Source: Turnera subulata
Taxonomy: Eukaryota > Streptophyta > Magnoliopsida > Malpighiales > Passifloraceae
Length of the DNA: 64,000 nt
Assembly (NCBI GenBank): GCA_028386065.3
Contig: JAKUCV010004460.1
Coordinates: 19,138-83,137 of the forward strand
Direction: 5' to 3'
Numbering within the stretch: the first letter of the stretch is position 1; each line of letters begins with the position of its first letter. The translations under genes were made by a program, and so were the position numbers. This document shows positions 1 to 10,894 of the stretch, one piece after another. The notes under the pieces were generated by a model. It had not been told where the DNA came from and did not search any database. It saw only the letters and a list, made by a program, of their open reading frames with translations.

Positions 1-194
1 GAGCCGCAGTCTCTCGAGATTGATTGTCCAAATCTTACTACATTAGTAATGAATCACTTCGATGTGAGAAAGATTCATTTCAAGGACGTGTCAAGCTTGG
101 ATAGTGCAAGTGTCTACTTCTCGTATGAATACTATGAGCAGTAGGAAATTGTTGTGAAGTCACTTGTGCATCATGTAAAGCATCTTGCTACCCA
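1..194 (+). pseudogene. F-box/LRR paralogue fragment (exon 1 tail)
   Basis: This stretch aligns almost base for base with 2366-2555, the end of exon 1 of the F-box/LRR gene at 1601, including the shared run from 'ctctcgagattgattgtcc' onward. It is therefore a third tandem copy cut by the left edge of the window. The copy is broken: where the intact gene has a Trp codon, the fragment has an in-frame TAG at 142-144. Similarity stops near 194, before the splice donor that ends exon 1 in the intact gene, and no exon 2 or 3 follows. Its right end overlaps the last codons of the minus-strand F-box gene at 171-1301. I call it a pseudogene fragment. Whether the upstream part outside the window is intact cannot be seen. 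Confidence 0.85.
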
Positions 195-1301
195 GACGTA
201 CACTAAGTTCTTGTCATTTGGATCAAAACACAAAGCTTCCAGATATAAATTGAAGAATTCATTGCAGTGAACACCATCTACTATGAATTGCGGGCCTAAA
301 AGAACCTGATATCTCAACCTCCACTCTGCTGTTGCTGCTGTATCATAATTATAGTCCTCTGCTAGTTCCCAAATGCTTAAGCGAAATTTTTCACCTTCAA
401 TGTATGAAGTAAAGTCAAACAAACGCAAGCATCCTTCGAAAGCATCAAGTCTACAGCTATCGAACTGATCAGCCAGGCATTCTTCTTCGAGTTTCAGGGG
501 CTTCCTTATGAGAAAAGATTGTCCGGGATTGTAGTAAGGATTATAAGCAACGATATCCATGTTCCTGTTAAACCAATGCAAGAAGCTATTGGAAGAAAAG
601 ACATAAGGTATGAAGGCATAACCAAACATAAGGCAAGGAGTCACCACATCCACATTATTCCACTGGCTCGTCTCACTACTAAAGACCTCAACCTCGATTG
701 ACTCGGTCATCTCACTACTAAAGACCTCAAGCTTGATTGACTCGGAGGGTGTAGTAGTTGGTAGAGTATCACCCAATTGAGGGATGCACACGACCCTAAA
801 GTCATGATTTCGAAATACAAGCCCAATAATGGTAGACGTCGACCGCGGTTTTTTCTTTGTTCCAGCAGGTTTGGGTGGAAGGGTGATGCGTTGAAGGGTT
901 AGGGGGTTGAGTAGGTAATACGGTGAGTACTGGTGATCTGATGGGGAGGAGGAGCACAGGAGTAAGTCATTATAGGAAGCCAAGATTAGGTCGGTTGTGG
1001 GTGACGGTGGAAAGTAATGGTGGAGACGGACTATGTGACTTCGAGCCCTGCCCTCCATGCCATGATATTGATAATCTTTGAAGATTATGGCGGAGGGCCT
1101 GTGGTGCTTTTGGTGGTGGTCAGTGAAACGGGAAGGGAAATAGGGAGTGGAGATTAAGGAGCACCACTGCTTGCACACTAACTTGAATACTACGGCTTCT
1201 CTTGCGGTGGAGAGTCGCCGCAAAATCTCCCCCAACAGATGGTCGTCGAGATTGTTTATAATGGAACTTTGCTTCATTATAAACTTGACGAGGGAGGACA
1301 A
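171..1301 (-). CDS. F-box protein, single exon
   Basis: Uninterrupted 376-residue frame. Residues about 15-60 form an F-box (the core reads NNLDDHLLGEILRRLS, followed by VCKQW), the Skp1-binding module of SCF ubiquitin ligases. The rest resembles the F-box-associated region of plant F-box proteins, with hydrophobic strand-like segments and a Trp-rich stretch near residues 300-335. The substrate cannot be inferred. A second Met at residue 9 also lies before the F-box, so the start is uncertain by eight residues. The gene is divergent from the F-box/LRR gene at 1601, sharing a 299-bp spacer. An oddity is that the last eight or so codons and the stop lie in the antisense of the paralogue fragment at 1-194, so the C-terminus may have been recruited from unrelated sequence. 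Family assignment is firm; expression is unknown. Confidence 0.75.
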   Translation of the reverse strand: MSSLVKFIMKQSSIINNLDDHLLGEILRRLSTAREAVVFKLVCKQWCSLISTPYFPSRFTDHHQKHHRPSAIIFKDYQYHGMEGRARSHIVRLHHYFPPSPTTDLILASYNDLLLCSSSPSDHQYSPYYLLNPLTLQRITLPPKPAGTKKKPRSTSTIIGLVFRNHDFRVVCIPQLGDTLPTTTPSESIKLEVFSSEMTESIEVEVFSSETSQWNNVDVVTPCLMFGYAFIPYVFSSNSFLHWFNRNMDIVAYNPYYNPGQSFLIRKPLKLEEECLADQFDSCRLDAFEGCLRLFDFTSYIEGEKFRLSIWELAEDYNYDTAATAEWRLRYQVLLGPQFIVDGVHCNEFFNLYLEALCFDPNDKNLVYVWVARCFT

Positions 1302-1600
1302 ACAGTGGCGATCAGAAACAAAGAATTTGGGTTTAATGAACTTATAAATTTATATATGTTGATAATTAGGGTTGCCCTTATAAATATGTAGATATGAATA
1401 GGGTGATTTACTTTCTTTTATAATAATAGGGTAATTTACTTGAGCAAATACAATCTATTATTTTTGCCGAACGGGTACAATTTAAAAGAAAACAAAACGC
1501 TATTTCTGAGCTAATCATTTTTAGGTTTTGATATTTTCTTGATGCAAATTTTTTTCCTGATATAATAGGCTTTCACAATCCGGAAACCCTAGCTTGAGCA
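1302..1600. promoter_or_regulatory. Divergent promoter spacer between two F-box genes
   Basis: This 299-bp AT-rich spacer separates the start codons of the minus-strand F-box gene and the plus-strand F-box/LRR gene, so it must hold both core promoters unless there are undetected 5' exons. Loose TATA-like stretches occur (for example around 1420-1430 and 1558-1566), but none stands out. Inference from gene arrangement only. Confidence 0.4.
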
Positions 1601-3996
1601 ATGGCCGCCGTTCATCCTGAACCCATAAACCATCTTGCCTTGACATTATCTCAACGTCTCGACCTACTCAAGAGTAGTGCAACCTCTATATCTTCCGCCA
1701 CCGCTGACGCCGCCTCCGCCGTCGCCGCCACCACCACCACCGCCAGAGATTTCAACGACTTACCCGACGATGTGCTCCTCCACATACTCGGATACCTTCC
1801 CAGCACCAAAGAGGCAATACAAGCCTCCTTAATCTCCCGTAGATGGCGTAACCTCTGGCTTCATCTCCCTAACCTCCTCTTCCCCAAAACCAACAACCTA
1901 AAGACGGGCACGGAGAAAACCCTAAGAGCATCAGCCACGTTCATCCATAGAGCCCTAGCTCTCCGTTCCCCCCACCCTCCCCAGATCCAAAAGTTCTATA
2001 TTCAATATCAATCCTCTTATGATTACCCCCTTCCTTCATCTATAGAGAGGATGCGTGACATGGAATCATGGGTGTATTATGCCATCCACCATGATGTCCA
2101 AGAACTAGACCTTGATTTGTCTGCTTTTAGGTATTGTTACTATCATTTTTATTCTGGTATTTTTATGCTAACAAGGATCAAATGCCTCACATCCTTGAGG
2201 TTACAAGGATTCAGGTTTTCGGGCCTCGACGTGAGTGATTTACTTTCGTGCTGTGAGAACTTAGAAAGTTTTTCTCTTGGGGATATTTATGAATTGAGTT
2301 CAAGAGATTCAGTTATTAAGATTCATTCCCTTAAGCTCAAGAAGTTGAACCTTGGCTTCTATTGTAATAGAACCCAGTCTCTCGAGATTGATTGTCCAAA
2401 TCTTACTTCATTAGTAATGACTCACTTCGTCGTGCGAGAGGTTCATTTCAAGGACGTGTCAAGCTTGGATAGTGCAACTGTCTACTTCTGGCATCAATAC
2501 TATGAGCAGTGGGAAAGTGTTGTGAAGTCACTTGTGCATCATGTAAAGCATCTTGGAACCCGGAATTGGGGGCTTCAGGTAGTACTCTACATAATCTCAA
2601 TATTACTTCCTCAGAGCTTTTGAAATGAACAAGTTTGATGTTTCTCTAGTGGTACTAGGAAATAGTTTGAGACAACATAATGCATTGTTTTTGTCATTTT
2701 AATGCTAAAATGCATTCTTCTTGTTATGATTGTGCACTGGATGCCTCGTTATTATAGTTCATCAAGAATTTTTTTGATAAAAAGTTCATCAAGAATTACT
2801 TCTTGTGGATTAAAAATATTTAGCACTGTTCTTTTCCATACAAATTGGCCAATAAGCTTCAATGCAAAACTAATAAAACTAACTTAATGTAGAATAACAA
2901 GAGGGATAGAGAGTAGAAATACAAAAAAAAAAAGCAATTCTAAGCTCCATTTCAATCAGAATTGAAATTGGTACAATAGACTGTTTAGTTTGACTAGAAA
3001 AATCACAGGGATCCTTAAAAATACAGCCATCATCATAGTCAACAGTAACTTATTAAATTAGACCAGATAAAAGAACAAAATATTAAATAATAAGCTCCTC
3101 TGTCAATAATTGGCATTTTCTTTGTATGTTCAATGGCCCAACTTTCATAGAAATTTTGTTATCATTCTAAGAATACAATTGTGTACCCGTGCCGTGAGAC
3201 AAGGTTTGATCTCCATTGTGATTGTGAAACTATATATATGAACATTTAATACCGACAGTATCACTTCTTATATATGTTTGATTATGAAAGTTATGTCTTA
3301 TACTTGTTTGATTATGAAAAGTTCTGGATAAGTAATAAAGATGCACTAGTAAGAGTATTTCTGGAATGCTTACTTTTGTGCATAGTCTCTATTTCTAAAG
3401 GCTCCATCGAAACATGGCCTCCTTGAAAGTCTTGTTTGCAACCTCAAGCACCTGGAAATTCGAACTGGCTACTCCAAGTTTGAAGTTCTTGATTTGGCTT
3501 CCTTCCTCCAGCTTTTCCCCAACCTGGAGTCGTTGGTCCTAGAATCTCCTAGTGATGATTTTCGAAACAAGAGACATGTAAGTGTTGTTTCTTACAATAT
3601 CTTTATCAGCATCATTCCTTAACTGGCTGTTCAACTGAAGCCTTCTTTTCTTTCCAGTATCGCGTGCCTGATTATCGGTATCCACAGTTGGAAGCAAGTG
3701 AATGGAAGGCAATTTTGGAGCAACCGATCCACCTTCAACTACCCAGCCTAAAGCTAGTCAAAATTAAAGATTTTAGACAGACCACCCAGGAAGTTATTTT
3801 CCTTTCATATCTACTATTGCACGGACATGCTCTAGAAAAGATAGTTCTTGATCGTCCAGAAGAGAAAGGCAATTTCACAGTTCAACCAATTGTGTTGCGT
3901 CGGAAACCGAAGAAAATGAGGGTCAAAGATGGTGATATGAAGAAATTCGAGCTTAGCGTACGCAACAGCGAAATTATCATCTTTGTTCGCAATTAA
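1601..3996 (+). CDS. F-box/LRR (RNI-like) protein, three exons
   Basis: I reconstruct exons 1601-2578, 3386-3577 and 3658-3996. All junctions are GT-AG and phase 0, giving 502 residues. The exon 1 donor follows the codons for NWGLQ. Exon 2 begins after 'gcatag' and exon 3 after 'tttccag'. Residues 1-48 are Ala/Thr-rich. Residues about 49-92 are an F-box (DFNDLPDDVLLHILGYLP followed by SRRWRNLW), predicted to bind Skp1 in an SCF ubiquitin ligase. The remainder has irregular leucine-rich repeats (for example LTSLRLQGF and LESFSL), the usual substrate-binding part. The C-terminal 112 residues resemble the FBD region. The gene at 4578 has the same structure and an exon 3 of the same length (339 bp), so the two are tandem duplicates. 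Intron 1 is 807 bp. The target is unknown. Confidence 0.8.
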
Positions 3997-4577
3997 ATCC
4001 AATATTATCTTTCGGCCATGTACGAATCAAATTGCCCTCGGAAACATGCCTTGCATTTCCTAGTTGAATATGGGTTTGTGAATTTTCTTTGGACTGATTT
4101 TATGAATTATATCGATGCAATGGATTGGTTTGGATCATATTCTTCACCAAATCATTCATACGCCTCAGCAAAAACATAACATAATTGCAGTTTTCAATGG
4201 AAGCGGATGTTGACATTCAAAAACCCTAAATATCAGACTTTAAACCCTAAATTCTAAATTTTAAAATCCTAAACCTAAATTTAAATTTCTAAAATCTTAA
4301 ATCTAAACCATGTATATTATGCCCAAATTTAACCATGTAGATTTATGAACCAATTAGCATTGAGTCCTAAAAAAAAAATCATGTAGATTTAAGACTAGTC
4401 AATAACTTAAAAATATAAAAAAGGTGCCAAACAGGCCCTTTAGGATTTAAGATGTTCTTGTTCTATATAATAATCACAAACGACAAATCATAAGTCTCGA
4501 CCGTATACTACTTTTGCTCCAGTCTTTACCCTTGCGGCTACCTAGCTAGGGGTTTCTTTTCCTGCAAAGCCCTAACC
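3997..4577. other. Intergenic, with degenerate telomere-like repeat
   Basis: No gene is seen. The stretch 4213-4310 is built of degenerate 'aaccctaaa'-type units ('aaaccctaaa', 'ttctaaatttt', 'aatcctaaacctaaa'), resembling a decayed interstitial copy of the plant telomere repeat. The rest is AT-rich and should include the promoter of the next F-box gene. No clear TATA box was chosen. Confidence 0.5.
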
Positions 4578-6817
4578 ATGCCGGAACACGCTCCATATGT
4601 GATCAACTTCTCCGATTCGCTCCTTCGAAAGTTGATCCAGCTCAAGTACGAACTACAAAAGAAAAAGGAAATCGAATTAGAAGAGGAAAAGCGAAGGCAA
4701 AAGCAACAGGAAGAAGAAAGAGGAGAAGGCGAAGAAGAAGAAGAAGAAGAAAACGAAGAAGTATCAGACCTGACAAACCCTAATGATACTCCTCGTCAAA
4801 CCACCATAAACGATTTACCTGACAAAATTCTCATCCAGATCCTCTCTCACCTCCCCACCTTTGACGCCATCGGTGCCTCCTTCATCTCCCGCCGGTGGCG
4901 CAACCTCTGGTTTCGTGTCCCTGCCCTAATCTTCCCCAACAACTACCAGACCACACTATTCATCCACAGAACCATAAACACCCGCCCCCCAAGCTCTGCT
5001 CCTCTCAAGAAGTTCGCTCTCCAGCTTGAACGTTACGGTGATGTGGACACTGATCTTTGGATATGGCTTCGCTACGCGATCAACCGTTCTGTTCAAGAGA
5101 TAGACCTCGATATCCCTACAAATTTCCCTCACCTCTCCATTCTTACCCATCCGTGCATTAGGGTTTTGAAGATCACGCAGAGGAATTCGGTCTTGCAAGA
5201 CAGTAATGACTTCTTGAGGCTCAAAGGATCACTAACCTCGCTGTCCCTGAATACGGTTCGCTTGAGTGATGACATGGTGGGTGAGCTGATCTCTGGGTTG
5301 GACAACTTGCGGAGTTTCTCCCTCGAGCGGTGCAAAGGGATCAAGGATGTGAAGATCTGTTCGACCAGGCTTAGGGAACTGAAGCTCAGGTTCTTTCAGG
5401 AGAAAGAAGGGTCACTAGAGATCGATTGTCCAATGCTTGGGGTGTTTACTTTGGAGCGTTTTGAGGTTGGGGAATATGATATCAAGAAGTTTTCGAGACT
5501 GGTTGAAGCTAGGGTTTCGTTCTTGCATAAATTAGAGTATTACGACACCTGGTTAAAGGTTGTGACGTCGTTTCCCAGGGTGATGTATCTTTCTACTCAA
5601 AACTGGGGGCCTCAGGTAACTTTTTCTCTTCTCTGTCTTATAAACGCTGATGATGTTTATTAATTTGATGAAAAATAAAAGCCTTTATGCTGGTCCTTAA
5701 TTTTGAACTGTAATTCTTAGCAATCCCTATATGTGCATGATATATATACTTTGAGACACAGGTTAAATTGGCTGGTATAAATTTTACCACTGTGGATGAT
5801 CTGAGGAAGAAAGGAGGTTATGGACGCAGGTTCTTTAATTTTTGGGGAACATAGTTAGTTGTTTTAATTAAATAGTCAATTTTCAGTGTATAGAGATTTT
5901 TATAGTAATTCATGTCCTTAGGGGACACACATAGTTTATGGACAAACACCACAAATGCATATGGATGGTAGATCATATTGCCTGTTTCCTAAATTTTAAT
6001 TTTTCCTGTGAATTCGTTAAATGTTACAGCTAAAATTGGTTTATGGTTAATTATATATGGGCTAATACATATATGATAGAAAACCAAATCTGTATAGTGC
6101 TCGTCTGAAACTCTGCAAGTATGGTTCATGTTATTTTGTGGACAAATTTTATCTCGGATGTAGATGAGGCTTCTTCCATTTATGCTTCCGTATAATTTTG
6201 TATGCAGCTTGTATTATCCAAAGACCTCTCCGACAATTCTCTACTTACCAATCTAAGGCAATTGGAGCTGGAAACCGACTTTTCGAAGTATGATATGCTA
6301 GGGGTAGCTTCATTTCTTGAAACTTCACTCTATCTTGAGAGACTAATCCTGAAACCTCTTCATTCCACAATAGATGAGGTAAGCTTTTATATCCTTTCAA
6401 GCCGTATACTTTTACATCCAATTGTTGATTTTGTATTCTATCAGTTCATCTCGTTCTTTTGTTGTTTGGATTTTGCAGGGAGACTATTGTGAATATTTTG
6501 ACCTCAAGAAAATGAAGGCGCTTTTTAATAAGCACATCAACCTCAGCATACCTAGCCTTAAAGAAGTTGAATTAAAAGAAATTAAGGCAACCAAGAGTGA
6601 GGCAATCTTTCTTTCATTTCTTGTACTGCATGGAGTAGCTCTTGAAAAGATCGATATGACACTGCTAACAGAGGGTCTACCAGAAGGCGTTTCACTTCCC
6701 CCAGTTACAATTCGTAGACTGCTCCCCCAGGAAAAGATCTGTAGGGAAGAAGCGAAGAATGTCAAGTTTGATCTTGTGGAGGATGGAATCCACACTGTTT
6801 ACAAGAAAAAAAAATGA
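4578..6817 (+). CDS. F-box/LRR (RNI-like) protein with Glu-rich N-terminus, three exons
   Basis: Exons 4578-5615, 6208-6378 and 6479-6817, all GT-AG and phase 0, encode 515 residues. Residues about 20-65 are a Lys/Glu-rich, probably coiled-coil, segment with a long glutamate run. Residues about 75-118 are the F-box (INDLPDKILIQILSHLP, then SRRWRNLW). LRR-like repeats follow (LTSLSL, LRSFSLERC, LRELKLRF, LRQLELETDF), and then an FBD-like tail of 112 residues. Intron positions and phases match the neighbour at 1601, and exon 3 is again 339 bp, so they arose by tandem duplication. The N-terminus differs: acidic here, Ala/Thr-rich there. Predicted role is substrate recognition in an SCF ubiquitin ligase; the substrate is unknown. 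A LINE lies 190 bp downstream and does not touch the coding region. Confidence 0.82.
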
Positions 6818-7182
6818 AGCCTTGACTTGATTGTTTCGTTTTAGAGACACTAGCATGTTCTGTTTGCTCCAGAAATATGGAAAAGGATCTTGTTTCACTA
6901 TTTGCTATGGTTAACGGGCAGCGACTGTTCTTATTTCAGCCTGAATTTTCTATTAATTCATAGCGTTTTAGAAAAAGATTTACATCTTAATAACAATTGG
7001 CACCCCGTTTTTTTTTTTTTGATACTAATCGAATTTATTGATAATAAAACAAAGAGTACAGTGAAATGAAAGTAAAAAGGTGAGCCTAAAAAGGTGAGCC
7101 AACAAGGGGCTGGCTATACTAAATAAAAACAGGGGATTACATAATCAAAGAGGAGAGTACAAAAGGAGATGGAGATAGGAAG

Positions 7183-10100
7183 CTAAAGTCTTAAAGGCTT
7201 GCCCTTCCATAGTTTAACGAAGGATGCATTGGATATCACCATGGAGGAGGAATAGGGGAAGGAAGGGTGGGTGCTTTTGATCCACCAGGTTGCTCTTGCT
7301 AATGTAAGATTGAAAACGTGATCCCAACGCGGTTCTTTGCCGTTGAAAATAAAATCGTTCCGCGTGAGCCAAAGTGACCAGATGACTGCAGAGCCAACGA
7401 TGAGCCAGCAAGCTTTGTTGTATTTATTTTCCACAAGTGAGGGATATTGGTAAAACCAAAGAGAGCAGGAGGCTGGTGTGATCCAAGAAACTCCCCACCA
7501 GTCACATATTTTTTGCCGCAGGATCCAGGAGAAATTGCAAAGGAGGAAAAGATGTGATGAGGTTTTAGGGTGTAAAGAGCAAAATGGGCAGATTGAGGCA
7601 TCTTGCTGCAGTATGCCTCTACAAAAGAGGGTTTCCCTTGTTGGTATACCGTTCATAAAAATCAGCCACAAAAAGCATTTGATCTTTGGGGGCAAGATGG
7701 ATAACCAGACAAAGGGGATATTATTGTTTAGGGAAGAGGCTTTGAGAATGAAATTGTAGCCGGCTTTGATGGAAAATCCTTTAAGAGGGTCTGGATTCCA
7801 GGTGAAGCAATCTGAGGTCGATGGGGACAAGTGGGTGTCATTTAATTCTGCAAGGATGAGGAGGCAATCATCCCTTTCCCAAGAGTACAATTTGCATCGC
7901 CATGGCCAAGCATCAGTGAAATTTGAGGTAAGAATAGCGTGGGCTTCAACAAGGGAGGCATTGGGGATCAAGGAGTTTCGGAAGAGACGAGGGAAGCAAA
8001 TTTGTAGTGGGCCGAAGGAGACTGACCAAAAAATAATCAGGCTGCCATTACCAATTTTGATACTGATCTCGTCAGCGAGAGGCACCGTGGTTTGGCTGTT
8101 GGAGCTGGAGGAGAGATAAATATTTTTCCAGATTGGGGAGCATTTCGAAAGATTAGAAGAGGGTGCAATGGAACTTAATGGGGCTTCGCATTTATGCTTG
8201 ATCAGTTTGAGGCAACCGGTATCTGGAAAATTGAGATACTTCCAGTACCACTTGAACAAAAAGCTCTGATTCTTTGCAAGGAGGGATACGATGCCGAGCC
8301 CTCCTAGTTCCTTAGGCTTAACAATTTTCGACCAAGCAACGAGGCAGATTTTATTTCGATTAGAGGAACCATTCCAAAAGAATTCTCTTTGGAACCTGAC
8401 AAGTTTATTAGCCACAGATATAGAAATTTTGAAAAGTGATAAGTAATACAGGGGAAGAGAAGAGAGAACAGACCGAATTAGAGTGACCCTGCCTGCAACA
8501 GATAGGAATTTGGATTTCCAGGCTTTGAGTTTTCTTTTGAATTTTTCGATAATGGGATTCCAATTTGCAGTCTTTTGCATGTTGGTGCTGAGGGGGAGAC
8601 CGAGGTAATTAAAGGGAAGGAAATCAGCCCTGCAATGGAGTCTAGACGCCAAGGAGTGCACCGAATTTGAGTCAATATTTATCCCAACCAAAAGCACTCT
8701 TGTGGAAGTTGATGCTAAGTCCGGAGAGGAGTTCAAAACATCTTAGGACGCGTTTGAGGTTGAGTAGAGAATCATAGTCCGCCTTGGAGAATATGAGGGT
8801 GTCGTCGGCATATTGCAACAGAGAGACAAAGACACCATTGAGAGTCATGTCATGAAAAATACCTTTGGAGATGGCCTGAGAGAACATGGAGTTATGCACT
8901 TCAGAGGCGATAATAAATAAGAAAGGGGAAAGGGTCTCCCTGTTTAAGGCCTTTGCTCATAAAAAATTCGGGGGATGGAGAGCCATTGACGAGGAAAAAA
9001 ATTTTGGAGGTCTGGAGGCAAGCACGAATCCAAGTTATCCAAGACTGTCCGAAACCCATAGCTTTAAGGACTTGACATAAAAAGTCCCATGATATGGAAT
9101 CAAAAGCCTTGCGAAAGTCCAATTTCCAGATGACAGCTTTTTGTTTGGCTTTTTTCAGACTATGAACCACCTCAGATGCAAGGAGGGCGCCATCTTGGAT
9201 GTATCGACATTCGACAAAGGCGGATTGATGGTTGTTGATGATGGAGGGGAGCGCCGGCTTCAATCTAAGGGAGAGGATTTTGGAGATGATCTTGTAAATC
9301 CCACTCACTAAAGTGATGGGCCTAAAGTCATCAAACGTCTCAGATTCCTTTTTATTTGCAACCAAGGTAATGTAGGAGAAATTTAGACCTTTTTGGAGAG
9401 AGCCTATGACAAAGAACTCATTAATAAGGTCAAATAAATCAGATTTTAAGGAGTCCCAACATTTCTTGTAAAATAGGAAATTCAAACCGTCGGGGCCGAG
9501 TGCCTTGTCACTGTCGCAAGCCCAAATAACAGCTTTGATTTCATCAAAGGAGATGGGTTTTTCAAGATCACGAGCAACCTGAGAATCAATAGTCGGAAGG
9601 GGGATAGCACCAATAGAAGGCCGAGATGACAGAGGTTCAGTATACAGCTTGGAGAGGAAAGAAGCGGCTTCCTTTTTTATCAAATTTGGGTCTTCTAGCA
9701 AGGTTGCGTCGTGGAGAATGGAAGTGATTTTATTCCTTCGGCCCCTAGCACAAGCAGAGAGGTGAAAGAAACGGGTGTTTCGATCGCCCAACCTAAGGCA
9801 CTGAATACGAGATTTTTGCCTCCAAGTGATCTCCTTCAGTTTTGATTTTTTAGAGAATTCATCTTTCTTTTTGAAGAGGTCTTCTGATTCGTGTGGAAGA
9901 AGGGATCTTGTTTCGGTAGCCAATTCTAGGGATTCTATGTCCTGCTGCAGCTGTAAAAGGGCCGAGTCAACGTTTCCGAAAACAGACTTGTTCCAAGAGG
10001 ATAACTCTTTTCGCAGTAGGCTTAATTTCCTAAGAAGTCTGAATCTCCCAGGAGTCTGTGTTTCAATATTATCCCACATTATTTTGATAGCATTCTCGAA

Positions 10101-10853
10101 ATCAGGATGAGCCCACCAAGCAGATAGAGCTCTGAACGGTTTGAAGCCCCAGTCAATAGTATCTTGGGCTAAAATCAGGGGCCAGTGATCGGAGGAGTTT
10201 CTAAACCCAGATTTAAGACAGATTTTGGGGAAGAGTGTGGCCCATTCTTGTTCAGCCATCGCTCTATCTATTCTGCTAGTGCCTATGGAGTTTTCCCATG
10301 TGAAACACTTGTCCATTAGATTGAACTCAAAGAGTTGGAGGGTATGCATGAAATTGTGAAGTGCTTTCGAACCAGCATTACACAATTTGCCACTCTTTCT
10401 ATTGAGGGGGGATAGAGTCTCGTTGAAGTCCCCAATTACAAGCGGGGGGGAAGTGAAAGAGGGTTTGAGACTAGCAAGAGTAGACCACATGGATATCCTT
10501 TCGGCAACATCAGAGGCACTGTGGTCACAACATATACAGATGTCAATATTTCCTGGAGAAAAGGTGCCTTCTGCAAGAATCCAATTTTGACCAGAAGTAT
10601 GGTTGTGACATGAGAAGGAGTCTGTATCCCACAATAAAAGCAGACCTCCAGAATTTCCAGAGGAGTTAACAGCAACAAAATCGAAGTTTGGGTAATCATA
10701 GAAAAAACAACAAAGATTTAAATGGAAATTTTGAATTTTGGTTTCACAGAGAAAGATGAGCTTAGCTGACAATTTATGAACTAGAGATTTCACTTGATGT
10801 TGTTTGGATGCCGAATTAGCACCCCTCAAATTCCATGAAACATGACTAAACAT
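7183..10853 (-). pseudogene. LINE-1 ORF2 (endonuclease, reverse transcriptase, zf-RVT), broken
   Basis: The frame opens at 10853 with an APE-type endonuclease showing WNLRGAN, CETKIQ, GDFNE, SRIDRA and SDHWPLIL. The reverse transcriptase follows (ALGPDGLNFLFYKKCW, DFRPITLVSGIYKIISK, KLDFRKAFDS, GLKQGDP). A small deletion at about 8925 in the QGDP motif shifts the frame. RT continues in 8899-8672 with the catalytic YADD near 8810, shifts again, and continues from about 8736 to 7183 with the thumb and a zf-RVT-like segment (CPFCSLHPKTSSHLFLLC). The order EN-RT-zinc-finger is canonical for plant L1 ORF2, which nicks target DNA and copies its own RNA. At least two frameshifts abolish the full product. 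Confidence 0.85.
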
Positions 10854-10894
10854 AAGGAAAAAGGAGAGAGCACACTAAAAAATGAGAATTACCT

